DNA of 64,000 bases from Phytophthora colocasiae (lineage: Eukaryota; Oomycota; Peronosporomycetes; Peronosporales; Peronosporaceae): assembly GCA_018806915.1 (NCBI GenBank), contig JAGKQI010000033.1:682001-746000 (forward strand). The letters run 5' to 3'. The notes beneath the pieces were generated by a model. It ran no database searches. It saw only the letters and a program-made list of their open reading frames with translations, and was not told the origin of the DNA. The position numbers and the translations under genes were made by a program. Of the stretch, positions 10,841 through 20,220 are shown in pieces. Position 1 is the stretch's first letter, and each line of letters opens with the position of its first letter.

Positions 10841-12209
10841 GGAGACTGGAAGGGATCAGTTGATGGTGGTCGAAGTGTTGTCGGGGTGACTTGTGCCTTG
10901 GGCTGAAGATTGGAGAATGAGACCTGAAGTAGACCGAGACGGACCAACTTGCAGGCTGGGGGCGGATGTGGTGAAGCGCGAATAAGAAATCCGAGAAAAG
11001 GCAACGTCAGGCCCAGAGAGAGTCGGATCAAGCGACAGGGACCTCTGGCGAAGCAAGATGTCAGTTGATGACCCCAGATTGCGCGAACGATGGCTGACGA
11101 ATGGATCCAGATCGATGTTCGTCTGGATCTCGCCAGCGATGAATGGATGGCGTCTTGGTCAAGTGAGACTAAGTGATTGGAGAACCCGTCGTGCGGTCCC
11201 GCGTGGCGGCTCAGGGTCGGAGGAGAAAAGGGCGCCTTGCCTGAGGTCGCATGAGAAGGAGATCAAGGCGGCAGAGGGTCGGGATCGGTGTGATCTATGG
11301 TGGGCCGGTGACAACATAACCGTGAGATGCTGCCGAGGGGACCTGATGGCAGTGTTAGTCGCGTGGGGAGTGGTGATCAAGTCTGGGAAGCTCAAGACCT
11401 GGAATGTCGACGACGCAGGCACGCGAGATCAAGTATGAAGGCTGCTGATCGGGATCATTGTTCAAGACGGTGGACCAATATCGATGACCGAGATGGTTGA
11501 TCGAGATCGGCTGATCGCCAGATCGCCTGATCGCCAGATCGCCAGATCGCCAGATCGCCTGATCGCCAGATCGGCAGATCGAGATCGCGATCAGGGGTTA
11601 GGTGAGATCAAGATCGAAGATCGGAAGGGCAGCTGTGTAGCCGGATGTCAGGTAATCGTAGGATAGCAGATGAGGATGGGGCTAGTAGACATAGGAATAA
11701 CCATAAACAGAATCGAATTTGCTCTGGACATCACAAGTGCCTTCGTTCAAGACCGGAACTGGGAATTACATTGGCCCCCCGGCATCAAGAAGGTAAGGAG
11801 AAGAGATCTAGCATAGAGGTTAATTCTGGATAATACATTGGCCAGTTTTACTCTATCTAGTGATCTATCCTTTACGTGCGAACTACGGATCGGAAGGAAT
11901 TGGCTGCTTGGCCTGACGATCTCGTCGACTCTCAACCCATCAAGACACCCGCTATAGGAAGCGGCAAGCATCGTAAAGGAAGGGATCAGATCCCCAACAT
12001 TGGACCTTTGGAAGACCTGGATCGAAGACCAGGTGACCGGATCAAGGCTCGAGAACTCGCCTGTGACCCGGATCAACCCCTCCGAGGTAGAGTGAAGTAT
12101 TCACACGCTATCTCACACCCCCTACGTCACCCAAGACATTCTTCTCGTCCCAAGACATCTTCAGAAGTCACCTGGAAGAGCGTAACCCGCCTACCGACGG
12201 GTACACAAG
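10841..12209. other. Gypsy element 3' region, non-coding, GATC-rich, with 8-bp microsatellite
   Basis: No convincing gene. Short open frames exist on both strands but have no domain and no ATG-supported length. GATC remains very frequent until about 12080, so I assign this to the same element; it may contain the remains of the 3' LTR, although no second LTR copy lies in the window to prove it. From about 12080 to 12260 the base composition changes toward the second element. Confidence 0.5.
11511..11585 (+). repeat. Tandem 8-bp repeat, unit (A/T)GATCGCC, about nine copies
   Basis: Reading 11511-11585 gives successive units TGATCGCC, AGATCGCC, TGATCGCC, AGATCGCC and so on, ending in a variant AGATCGGC. 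The unit is built on the GATC word that dominates this whole element, so the array looks like local slippage of the element's preferred word. It is translated in no convincing ORF. Confidence 0.85.
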
Positions 12210-12329
12210 GTGAACACTACACGCAGCAAGATCACGGATCATCGGGGGACCCCCTCCGTTAGTCGGTGTCTGGGCGCAAGTGGCGATCGCGATCGGCCTC
12301 AACCAGATTTTGGCCAGATCCGCTCCACC

Positions 12330-13800
12330 ACACTTACGAGCTACTTCCGTCGCTATATACCGGGCTACGCCGCTATCACGGCGCCCATAGAACGGTTGAA
12401 GGGGAAGGGAGTACCGTTCAAGTGGTCGGAGGACTGCGAGTCGGCGTTCCGACAGCTGAAACGGAGGCTCGTGAAGCCGCCTATCCTGGTGTACCCGGAT
12501 TTCTCGAAGCGTTTTAAACTGTACGTGGACTCCTCCACGTTGGCGATCGGGGCGTGTCTTATGCAGACCGTGGAAGGAAGGGAACGCGTGGTAGCCTACG
12601 CTAGCAAGTTGCTAGTTGGATCCGAAAAGAACTGGGTCAACAAACAGAACGGCACCTCGGAGATTGAGTGCTGGGGCATTGTTTGGGCTACGCGGAAGTT
12701 CCGTTGCTACCTCGATCGGCGTGAGTTCGACCTGTACACGGACCACAAAGCGTTGACGTGGGTCTTTGACGAGAGAAACCGTACCAGTAACGCTAAATTG
12801 GCACGGTGGGCGATGGAACTCTCCCAGCTACGATTTAAGGTGTTCCACAAGCCTGGAACGGCTATGGGCCACGTGGATGGACTCTCGCGTCTACATGCGG
12901 TGACTATTAACGCCGTTTCGATGGCGGATCTGCTTAACGCGGCCGATCCTGTGGTGGATGGTCCCGACGAAGTCGGGGGGACTGCTGTGCCAGGAGACGA
13001 TACTACGCGGAGAACCGTTCCTGAAGACGGAACGGTGGATGGGACGGGAGACAGTGAAGCTGGAGAGCGTGGTTCCATTCCGGTCGGGGAGTCAGCTCGT
13101 CGTAACGCTGCTCCTCCTGACCCCGACGATCAACTGTTGGTGTCCCCAGTGGACTTGTTCGGCCTGCAACAGGAACGGTGCCTGGACGAGCAGAAACGGA
13201 CGCCGTGGATCTTGGCGATGATCGCGTATCTCCAGGATGGGGCTCTCGCCTTTGATCCCCAGCTCCGGGCGCGGACGTTGTTGATGGCTCCTAACTATGC
13301 CGTCAAGAACGGCGTGCTGATGAGGAAGGTCTACTTGAAGGCCCGGGCGGGACCTGCTAGTTCTATTGAGGTGCCAGTGATCCCGTTACCGTTCATCTCA
13401 ACCGTTCTGCACCACTGCCACACGGACGTATTGGCAGCCCACGTCGGAGTGACGAAGACGCTGGACAAGGTCCGCAAGCATGCGTTCTGGCATGGCTGGA
13501 AGCAGGATGTGGCGGAGTACGTGCGCGAGTGCACGATCTGCGGCAGCGGCAAGGGCTACCGTCCCTGGCGGAACGGTCTGATGCAAAGGATGCCGGTGCA
13601 CGACCTGTCTGGACCGTTCTCGTTGCTGGTCGTGGACGCTATCGGACCCCTGGTTACGACGCCTCGGGGCAAGAAGTTTATTCTAGTCTTTGCCGACTAC
13701 TTCACCCGCTGGGTGGAGGCGTTCGCGATCGAAGCCTTGGACACGATCACCTTCGTCGAGACGATGGTGAATGAAGTTATCTCGCGGCACGGGTGCCCGA
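12330..13800 (+). pseudogene. RT connection, RNase H and integrase N-terminus of second Gypsy element
   Basis: 5'-truncated pol remnant. It opens with the thumb/connection motif around YFRRYIPGYAAITAPIERL (12340-12400). RNase H follows with LYVDSSTLAIGACLMQ near 12519, SEIECWGIVWATRKF near 12658 and DLYTDHKALTWVF near 12728, all catalytic acids kept. The integrase zinc finger has HHCH near 13411 and CTICGSGKG near 13531, and the first catalytic Asp is in VDAIGPL near 13633. The open frame extends from 12210 to 13922, but beyond about 13800 it is out of frame: a one-base change near 13800 moves the sense reading to the next segment. It carries no second RNase H, unlike the first element. Confidence 0.8.
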
Positions 13801-14371
13801 GAGGTTGCTTAGCGACCAAGGATCCAACTTTATTTCGGAGCTGGCGCGCTCGTTTTACGAAACGCTTGGCATTAAGAAGCTGTTCGGAGCCGCCTACCAC
13901 CCGCAAACTCAGGGATTGGTAGAGCGGTTCAACGGAACGCTTATTGGCATGCTGAAGATGTTCGTGAATGAGGCCCAGACCGACTGGGATCTGTATCTGC
14001 CGCGCGTACTGTTCGCTTATCGTACTTCTTATCACGAAGCGTTAAAGGACTCGCCGTTCTTCTCGCTGTACGGTCGAGATCCCGTGTTACCGCTAGACCT
14101 AGCGTTCCTAAACACGGATAACAAGTGGAAGAGCAACGAAGTGGCCGCCTACCGACGGCGTTTGTACCTGTCGCTGAGGGACACCAGAAGGATGGTGGAG
14201 CGTCAGCTGCTGAAGGCGCAGGACCGGCACGCTGCTCGCCTTGAGGAGCAGGTGGAGGTGAAGTTCGAAGAAGGAGACCCGGTGTGGGTCTACCAATACT
14301 TCCGAGCTCGCAGAGGCGAGCGTACCACCAAGAAGTTAGCATTCTCTGGCACGGTCCCTACCGCGTTGTAG
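13793..14371 (+). pseudogene. Integrase core continuation of second Gypsy element
   Basis: Continues the integrase in another frame: LLSDQGSNFISEL (second catalytic Asp) near 13803 and GLVERFNGTLIGML (catalytic Glu) near 13915, with the typical HPQTQG before the Glu. The tail includes a charged region (VKFEEGDPVWVYQYFRARRG). Further frameshifts near 14340 and 14400 cut the GPY/F-type end, so at least three indels separate pol into pieces. Confidence 0.8.
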
Positions 14372-14423
14372 GAACGGTGGGCGAGAACGCGTACCGGGTG
14401 GCGATCCTTCGCACCCGAACCGG

Positions 14424-14864
14424 GTGGTGACCATCAACGTGAACCGTTTGAAGCGTTTTCGAGGACGCTGGAGTCGACCGTACCCGACGGAGGTGCCTGA
14501 GGGTGTGACGTCCCGTCCTGGTGTTGATGATGAAGGACCTCTTGAGGAGGCCGACCTACCTTCGACCAGCTACGTGGAACGGTTGGTAATCGGTGGTGAA
14601 GAGACGGCTGTCTCTGGGACGAGCAACCCGGTTGTCGACATCCTGGCTCGACGGAAGGAGAACGGTGTCACGCAGTACTTAGTACTGTTGGCTACCTACG
14701 AAGTGAGCTGGAGGCCTGCTGCTACGCTTCTTCCTAACTATCGAACGCTTCTGCAGGCATTCGATAACGCTCGACGAAAGGAGAAGGGTCTACCTGAACT
14801 GCGTCGCAGTGCACGGTTGGCAGAGGCCAACGTCGCTGTCGACGAGGATGACATGCTCTTCTAG
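14424..14864 (+). pseudogene. C-terminal integrase tail with chromodomain-like segment
   Basis: Begins with VTINVNRLKRF, the standard link that follows the integrase GPY module. A chromodomain-like fold is suggested at about 14630-14790 (VVDILARRK, QYLVLL, SWRPAATLLPNY), although the canonical WKGY is replaced by LLATYEVSW, so it is divergent. The end is basic then acidic and stops at 14862-14864 before a run of nine or more G. Confidence 0.65.
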
Positions 14865-15381
14865 AGAGAAGGGGGGGGGGCTGATTGTCTGTGTGGTGAC
14901 TATTACGGACAATGCGAGCTTGAAGAACGAGGGCGAGAAGAAGGCTCTCGTGTGGTGGCTTTATATTTGATTATATTTTGGAGAACGCTCGGTCAAGGAA
15001 CCGTGCCTACATGTTGGAGAACGCTCGGTCAGGGGACCGTGTTTACATTCTTGGATAATGCTCGGTCAGAGGATCGTGCCTACACGTTGGAGAACGCTCG
15101 GTCGTGGGCCGTGCGTGTTTATTCTTGTCGAAAAACACACTGTCGAAGCTGTACGTGCTCATCGATGCGTCCGCGGTCGGGGACCGTAAGGCTATCGAGG
15201 AACGCTCGATGTGAAACTGTATGCGTGTTGGAGAACGCAAAGGGGCCAGTGTGTTTATATTTTGGGGGAAAGAAGCTACGAAAAACAAATGAAGACGACT
15301 AAAGCAGAAAGGAAAAGAGAAAAGATTATTATGAAGGATATGCAAGGAACGCTACGCTACCGTTCCTAGAAGCTCGGGACA
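14865..15381. other. Non-coding spacer between convergent frames of the second Gypsy element
   Basis: 517 bases between the pol end (plus) and the antisense ORF end (minus). It opens with a G run, then carries the four-unit tandem array listed separately, then more diverged copies of the GGAGAACGC word. No ORF is convincing. As in the first element, the convergent arrangement puts this stretch at the 3' end of transcripts from both strands. Confidence 0.5.
14978..15124 (+). repeat. Four tandem 36-38 bp units with internal inverted arms
   Basis: Units start at 14978, 15014, 15051 and 15087. Each begins TTGGAGAACGCTCGGTCA (third unit slightly changed) and ends in CCGTGCCTACA or a variant. Within each unit CGGTC and GACCG (or near copies) face each other, so the transcript could form a short hairpin per unit. 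Diverged relatives continue to about 15245. Confidence 0.8.
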
Positions 15382-17304
15382 CTACGAAGTGCTGTTATCT
15401 CCCGACAAGTCGAGGATCTTTTGCTTCTTGGCTGCGGGTTTCTCCTCGTCCTCGTCTTCGTGAGACTCGTCGTCGGACTGATGCTCGTCGTCGTTCTCGC
15501 TTGCCTCGGAATCACTCTCGTCGCTACTGCTGCCCAGGAAGTCATCTGACGTCTCCTTCTTGACTTGGGTAGTTTCTTCGGCCTTCTGGTCGCGGTTGGA
15601 CACTTTGGGTGGGGACTCGGCTTCTTCGAAGTCGGCCTTGGCCGGCGAAGGGCTGCGAGACTTAGGCTTGGACGGCGTGGACGCTTTCGCCTCGGGTGAC
15701 GATGGGGAAGCCGGCTTGGACTTGGTCGGCGAGGCGTTCCCTGAAGCAGTAGGAGAAGCGTTCTTGGGGCTGGTCTTGGGCGTCACGGCGGGAGAAGCGT
15801 TCCTGGGAGACTTCGGAGGAGTCGCAGCCTTGGGGACCGGAGGGGACGTTTCCGGGGAAGCGTCCGGAGCCACCGAGAAGTCGCTGGAACGCGTCTTTGG
15901 CGAGGATCCCGACTTAGACTTGGACTTCTTGAAGTGGGGAACGAGAAGCTTGGGATCCAGGCGCCCCGTACCGCGAGCTGTCGGACGGCCCTTGCGTCGG
16001 AAACGATCATAGCCGCCGACCACCTCGGAGGACTCGAGCGCTGGAACTGTCGTGGAGACCTTGTACGAACCGTTCTGGAGCTGCTTCACCATGCTCTTAG
16101 CTAACGCGACGATGCGAGAACTCTTGCGAAGACACAGCCAGGTACCTTGGTGAGTGTCCACGGCCCACCCCTTACGAGGCGTGCGATCGGACTGGATGTC
16201 GATCAAGCATCGGGCCAACGCTTCGTCGGAGAGACGATTCTCCACCTTGATGTTGTCCGGGTCCAAAGCCTCCGTCCAGTAGAGAAGATCAGGAACGTCG
16301 GAGAAGGAGTCGCGGTTCAGGAAGAACGGTTCCAAGGCGTGCTTCATCTTCTTTTCGTACTCGGCCTTGTCCCTGCGACGGAGAGAAACGAGACTGTCGA
16401 TGATCGGGCCATGGTAACCCGGGCCTCGCGACTGGTTCCGTCCCGGTTGACCACCCCACCACATCAGCAGCTTGGGGTCGTGGCAGTCCTCGAGGAGCTG
16501 GAGGAAGTTATAATACCCCCACGTCTCGATGCAGAGGCTCAGAAACTTCATGCGCCCGGTAACCGCTTCCATCTTGGCCTTGCGACGACGAGTCTGTGCG
16601 GCTGAAGACTTGAGAGGCGCGTGAAGCTGCCATTCCCAGAAGACGGGACGATCATGATTCCACCAGCGCCAATGAGCTCGGTACACTTCGGGGTACGCTT
16701 CAGGATCGTACCAGAGACTCGAGCCTTCCCACGGATACGCCAACTGAAACGGTGTCTTCCCCTTCTCCGCGGCGTCGCTGTAGAGCTCTTCAAGGTCGTC
16801 GTGAATCTCTTGGGGCGTGGTGACAGCGAGCTCGACCGTGAAGAACGACTTCTTGCGCTCCGGAGAGGACGAAGGCGAAGAGTTTCGAGACCGTTCCTTG
16901 CGCTTCTTGGACAAAGATGACTTAGGGGAGGACGTCGTCTTGGAAGAGCCCCGGGATGAAGCACTCTTGGGCGAAGGACCTGTGAAGCGGGGATGCAGAT
17001 CAGCCCTCTTGCTGAAACGCTGACGCGAAGGCTTGGGCAATACGAGAACGGGGCCCCCGAACGCGTCCGAAGCGTACCCTGTCTGGTCGATGACAGCTTC
17101 GGCAATGTCGTCCAGGATGTCGAGCCCGGTGGAACATTCGTTGACGCTCAACACCTCTCTCATCTCGGACCAGAAGGCGACTTGAGCCTGCGTGGGCGAC
17201 ATGTCTTCCTCCTCCCTCTCTTCCCTCTCATCCTCCGCGGCGTAGCGCTTGACGAGACGCTTGAACAGCCCGTCGTATTCCTCCTCGAGCCTGGACTTGC
17301 CCAT
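15382..17304 (-). CDS. Antisense ORF of second Gypsy element, Ser/Pro/Lys-rich protein of 640 residues
   Basis: Starts at ATG 17304 (a GTG two codons upstream is also in frame) and is open to 15382. The N-terminal third is acidic (KRYAAEDEREEREEEDMS), followed by a basic Ser-rich stretch. A Trp-rich globular segment lies at roughly residues 170-330 (WEGSSLWY, HWRWWNHDRPVFWEW, LLMWWGGQPG). The last 200 residues are a disordered run of SP/TP repeats with K, ending very acidic with a putative basic nuclear signal (AAKKQKILD). No known domain. It lies antisense and downstream of pol exactly as in the first element, and the AACGCT word links it to that element. Unlike the first antisense ORF it is uninterrupted. 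Confidence 0.6.
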   Translation of the reverse strand: MGKSRLEEEYDGLFKRLVKRYAAEDEREEREEEDMSPTQAQVAFWSEMREVLSVNECSTGLDILDDIAEAVIDQTGYASDAFGGPVLVLPKPSRQRFSKRADLHPRFTGPSPKSASSRGSSKTTSSPKSSLSKKRKERSRNSSPSSSPERKKSFFTVELAVTTPQEIHDDLEELYSDAAEKGKTPFQLAYPWEGSSLWYDPEAYPEVYRAHWRWWNHDRPVFWEWQLHAPLKSSAAQTRRRKAKMEAVTGRMKFLSLCIETWGYYNFLQLLEDCHDPKLLMWWGGQPGRNQSRGPGYHGPIIDSLVSLRRRDKAEYEKKMKHALEPFFLNRDSFSDVPDLLYWTEALDPDNIKVENRLSDEALARCLIDIQSDRTPRKGWAVDTHQGTWLCLRKSSRIVALAKSMVKQLQNGSYKVSTTVPALESSEVVGGYDRFRRKGRPTARGTGRLDPKLLVPHFKKSKSKSGSSPKTRSSDFSVAPDASPETSPPVPKAATPPKSPRNASPAVTPKTSPKNASPTASGNASPTKSKPASPSSPEAKASTPSKPKSRSPSPAKADFEEAESPPKVSNRDQKAEETTQVKKETSDDFLGSSSDESDSEASENDDEHQSDDESHEDEDEEKPAAKKQKILDLSGDNSTS

Positions 17305-17631
17305 GGCCACGTTGTTGCCGGTGGTGTTCTCGACGTGGAAGGAACTGTAATGTGAGAAAGAGCCCCTTTCTCGTTGGGACTTTGCGAAGGCCTTATCCGA
17401 GAAAGTGAAGCGTGTGATCCAAATGGACCGATTTTGACTACTAACTACGGTTGGTGGGTGGATTGGACTATCGAGTCCCGATGGTTGAAAGGAAATACCT
17501 TCGATGATGCCAGGTGACTGGTTTTGGTACTACAGCGTGCGATAAGCTCTGAAAAACTGACCGAACGCTCGAGTCGGAAGTTGCCGAAGGGGCCATTTCC
17601 GTTTTGGTCTCACCTCTCGCAAGAAGGACTG
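17305..17631. promoter_or_regulatory. Divergent intergenic region between antisense ORF and membrane ORF
   Basis: 327 bases separating two genes read away from each other, so promoters for both must lie here if they are expressed. I see no clear oomycete initiator; GTTGGGACTTTGC and similar sequence gives no known motif. This is inference from gene layout only. Confidence 0.35.
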
Positions 17632-18852
17632 ATGGACGAGTGGGCGAGCTTTGTGCTCGTAGAATACGCTCGCTGGGAGCTATTGCCGGTTTACTTGGGG
17701 ACGGTTCTCATCTGGATTGTGACCACGCCCCTGAGGAATGTGTTCTGGACGTTTGGTGCTGAAGCGTGGAGAGTGACTCGTTTGAACGGTGGCATGTGGC
17801 TTGACTTCACGGCGCGATACCAGGAAGTGATGCGGAACCCTGCTTTGCGCCAGCTGAACGGTTTAGCCTACGGTTTTGCTCTGTGGAGCGCTCTCTTTGC
17901 TGTCCCTGTTCAAGTATTGGAGCGGAACGCTCTCGAGTGCGGTCGCTATGGACAAATGCACCGAAGTTGGTGGGTTGCGGGACAGATCACGTTCGGAGAG
18001 TACGGTCCCGACCTTTTGCTGGAAACTACTGAGTCAGCTAGACGCTACTACCAGGCCTGGAGGGAGGGAAGCGTGAACGCTTGGAGACGCGTGTATGCTG
18101 GCGTGCAAGGACTGTGCTGGATAACGCTTCTAACGCTTTCGATGGCTATACATCTGCCAATGATGCTCTACGATCTACTGGAGTTTGTGCTGTGCGGAAG
18201 CACAGGTGTGGTCGTGGTGTTGATTGTCCTGAATGTGCTGAACTACGGTGAGAGATGGACTTCTTGGGGGTATAATATCACCGGAGTCGTGGCCGTTGTC
18301 GGTCTAGTAACGCATGGATGGCGCCTGGGAGACCGTGGAGGTCGTCTGCGCAAGATTGCTCCTCGAGGAATCATTGAAGAAGCTTTGGACAGCGTGCAGA
18401 GGAACGCTGACGAGCGTTACCGTGCGGAGGAAGCCAGCCTGCAACGTCTACGTGGGCCCGAAGTGATGCCCAAGGAAGAGGCGTCTAGTGAGGAGAGTGA
18501 TCGCGGAGGGAATGAAGAGTCAGCCTCGTCAGAGGACGAGCCTGAAGAAGGACCTTCACCTGCCGCTAGCGTTCCTGCTCGTCGAGCTTCGATGCCGGAA
18601 CACTTCACGACGGCCGACGCCTACATGGTCGAATCGCTACGGGGCTTGGCTGACGAGTTCCAACACCGTGTTCGCCGAGGACGGCAAACGTCTAGTCGGG
18701 GGGAATGTCCCGTACCCGGGATTGCAGGACCCATTCCAGCGGTGGTGGACTCGAGCCAAGCTAGGATGAGGACCCGACCTAGGACCCGTAGGATGGCTAC
18801 ACCACCCAGCGGCTACACTCCCGGTACCGTTCCTGTGGTACCGTATCACTAG
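17632..18852 (+). CDS. Multi-pass membrane protein ORF (406 residues) at the 3' end of second Gypsy element
   Basis: Start at ATG 17632; the frame is open further upstream but without ATG. Five hydrophobic segments are visible at roughly residues 17-36 (VYLGTVLIWIVTTPL), 80-101 (GLAYGFALWSALFAVPV), 160-185 (CWITLLTLSMAIHLPMML), 190-208 (GVVVVLIVLNVLNY) and 213-230 (NITGVVAVVGLVTHGW). The C-terminal 150 residues are hydrophilic: an acidic Glu/Ser block, then an Arg-rich end. No envelope signature (no signal peptide, furin site or fusion peptide) is seen, so it is not a recognisable env gene. It shares the AACGCT word with the element. Function unknown. Confidence 0.55.
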   Translation: MDEWASFVLVEYARWELLPVYLGTVLIWIVTTPLRNVFWTFGAEAWRVTRLNGGMWLDFTARYQEVMRNPALRQLNGLAYGFALWSALFAVPVQVLERNALECGRYGQMHRSWWVAGQITFGEYGPDLLLETTESARRYYQAWREGSVNAWRRVYAGVQGLCWITLLTLSMAIHLPMMLYDLLEFVLCGSTGVVVVLIVLNVLNYGERWTSWGYNITGVVAVVGLVTHGWRLGDRGGRLRKIAPRGIIEEALDSVQRNADERYRAEEASLQRLRGPEVMPKEEASSEESDRGGNEESASSEDEPEEGPSPAASVPARRASMPEHFTTADAYMVESLRGLADEFQHRVRRGRQTSSRGECPVPGIAGPIPAVVDSSQARMRTRPRTRRMATPPSGYTPGTVPVVPYH

Positions 18853-18873
18853 GGGGATGCGCCCCTTGGAAAG

Positions 18874-19047
18874 ATGGCGCTAGACGCTCGTGATCCGGAA
18901 GCGTGGAGGTCCGCAGAGCTGCTCGGACCAATGGACGCCCCTGAAGGTGGGAAGATGCTACTCTCGTTGGGCGACAGGTGCCTACTGCAAGGACGGATGG
19001 CAGGTCATAGGCCCAGGTGTGCGAGGTGGACGAGGTGTCGTCCCTAG
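18874..19047 (+). CDS. Small ORF of 57 residues, unknown
   Basis: ATG at 18874 to TAG at 19045-19047, 21 bases after the membrane ORF and in a different frame. It is acidic at the N-terminus and ends with an Arg/Cys cluster (HRPRCARWTRCRP). It may be a frame-shifted tail of the preceding protein or chance; no family is recognised. Confidence 0.25.
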   Translation: MALDARDPEAWRSAELLGPMDAPEGGKMLLSLGDRCLLQGRMAGHRPRCARWTRCRP

Positions 19048-20212
19048 GAGCGTAGTGCTATCGCTCCCCCTATTTCTTTTAGTTGCGAATTTCCCTGGTC
19101 GAGAGAAGACAAGAACAAATTTACGTATTTTTATATTACTAAAAGCGTTCTACAAGACTCTACTTCGACAAACTCCGAGGCCCCACTCAGGACTGTACTC
19201 ACCCAAACAGCCACAGGTACCGACCCAGCCGGGGAGGTGCGCGACAAGAACTCGGTGCCAAACACATGGACGCAGTAATGCATCAAGGTGCTCGTCTTTA
19301 TGATCGCTGAGCGGCCGCAGAGGAGGCAGCACATCGTTGCACTAAACTCGTTGTGTCCGGGGAGATCATCGAGCATCATACGATAGCGCAGTTTCTTGCG
19401 GCTGCTGTATTTCTCTTGAGAAAGTCGGCGCTTCTTCTTGATGTCGTTCCCGATCGCGAGGAGCCTGTTCTACCGCTCGGCTGCACGAGTGGAGCGAGGG
19501 TTGCGGGAATTTTGGCAAACGGGCTGGGAGTTTGAAGAGCTTGGTATTTGCGAAGTGAATTCGGAACCGACCGATCATCCACCGAATCCAGGTTGTTGTT
19601 TCTCAAGGAGCGAGGAACCTCTTGTAGCCATCCAAAAGTCTAGTAGACCGAGGACATGTGCATTAGATCTAGAAAGTTCGAAACTCGACCATCTTATGGA
19701 AGCTACCAGCCGAAGTACTATTTTTGCAAGTTGTTAAGTTGCGGACAAAGGAACTCGCTGGCTGCTGTGTTTCTGGTCAAAAGGTCTACTGACAAACTTC
19801 TTATTCGGTGGCTCTTTTGCTGGACAGCGGAAGGCAACGCGTCTGCTGCTCACCCACTCGTTTGCCCAGCTCGAGCGACCACGTCCATGAAGGCTGCGCC
19901 TTCGTCGTCTCGCCTGGAGCTACAAGGTACAAGCAGCACGAACCGTGCCACAATCTACTCGATCAGCCATCCCCGGCACCAAGATGGGGAAAGGCTCATC
20001 GACTAATAGCCGGTACTTGCTGCCAAATGCGGCGACACCGTTTGACGAGTGACTCGATCTACAAGCTTACGTGTTCGCTCTCACGCACGCAAGTCGCGCG
20101 TGAGGATGCAATCGAACGAAGCAGTTCTGGAGCTCAACCTGCACGCCAGTTCTCTGGAGCTGGCGATGCTGTCACTGCTTGATAGTCCAGCCGTGATTCT
20201 AGAATGATCGAT
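19048..20212. other. Intergenic remnant region with degenerate coding-like pieces
   Basis: No intact gene. The minus strand between about 19430 and 19131 reads like protein (around KYSSRKKLRYRMMLDDLPGH, then a C-x2-C containing CCLLCGRS) but has no clear start, and an in-frame stop lies upstream. Part of the plus strand near 19155-19270 also reads like protein (around LTQTATGTDPAGEV). I take these as decayed gene or transposon fragments. Confidence 0.35.
20106..20207 (+). pseudogene. Left part of an old reading frame split by the Harbinger-like element
   Basis: From ATG 20106 the frame reads a leucine-rich stretch (LELNLHASSLELAMLSLLD) to TGA at 20205-20207, six bases before the 8-bp version of the target duplication. 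On the far side of the transposon the same phase continues at 22711-22824 (SLSSAWNGGSVLSRLNITA) to a stop at 22822-22824. The two parts are in the same frame if the element and one target copy are ignored, apart from the TGA. The family is not recognised and length is too short for certainty. Confidence 0.3.
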
Positions 20213-20220
20213 CTTCGCTA

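Larger units (their letters stand above)
1..12080 (+). mobile_element. Decayed Ty3/Gypsy retrotransposon, dual-RNase-H plus chromodomain (Chronos-like), 5' end outside window
   Basis: Plus-strand domain order is gag with zinc knuckles, aspartic protease, reverse transcriptase, RNase H, a second RNase HI, integrase and chromodomain, followed by an antisense ORF on the minus strand. Having two RNase H domains and a captured chromodomain matches the Chronos group of oomycete Gypsy elements known from the literature; this assignment is by domain architecture only. The right limit is set by where GATC enrichment fades, because no LTR pair is visible. Frame breaks lie near 2260, 2920, 5090, 5600, 6047 and 7200, so the copy cannot make a full polyprotein. 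The left LTR and primer site are not in the window. Confidence 0.85.
12262..19100 (+). mobile_element. Second Ty3/Gypsy-type element, 5' truncated, with antisense ORF and membrane ORF downstream
   Basis: Starts abruptly inside the reverse-transcriptase connection region and runs through RNase H, integrase and a chromodomain-like end to 14864. It is followed by tandem repeats, a minus-strand ORF (15382-17304) and a plus-strand membrane ORF (17632-18852). These last two are joined to the element by shared enrichment of AACGCT (7 copies counted in 17521-18900 on both strands, against fewer than one expected). Gag, protease and polymerase core are missing. No LTR pair is visible, so both borders are approximate. 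It may be inserted into, or recombined with, the end of the first element. Confidence 0.65.

Noticed and set aside
11484..11666. Short plus-strand ORF over the 8-bp repeat
   Set aside because: Its repeated RSPDRxIA text simply translates the GATCGCC microsatellite.
17632..18852. Retroviral-type envelope gene
   Set aside because: Position fits, but there is no signal peptide, cleavage site, fusion peptide or single C-terminal anchor. It has five spans, so I only call it a membrane ORF.
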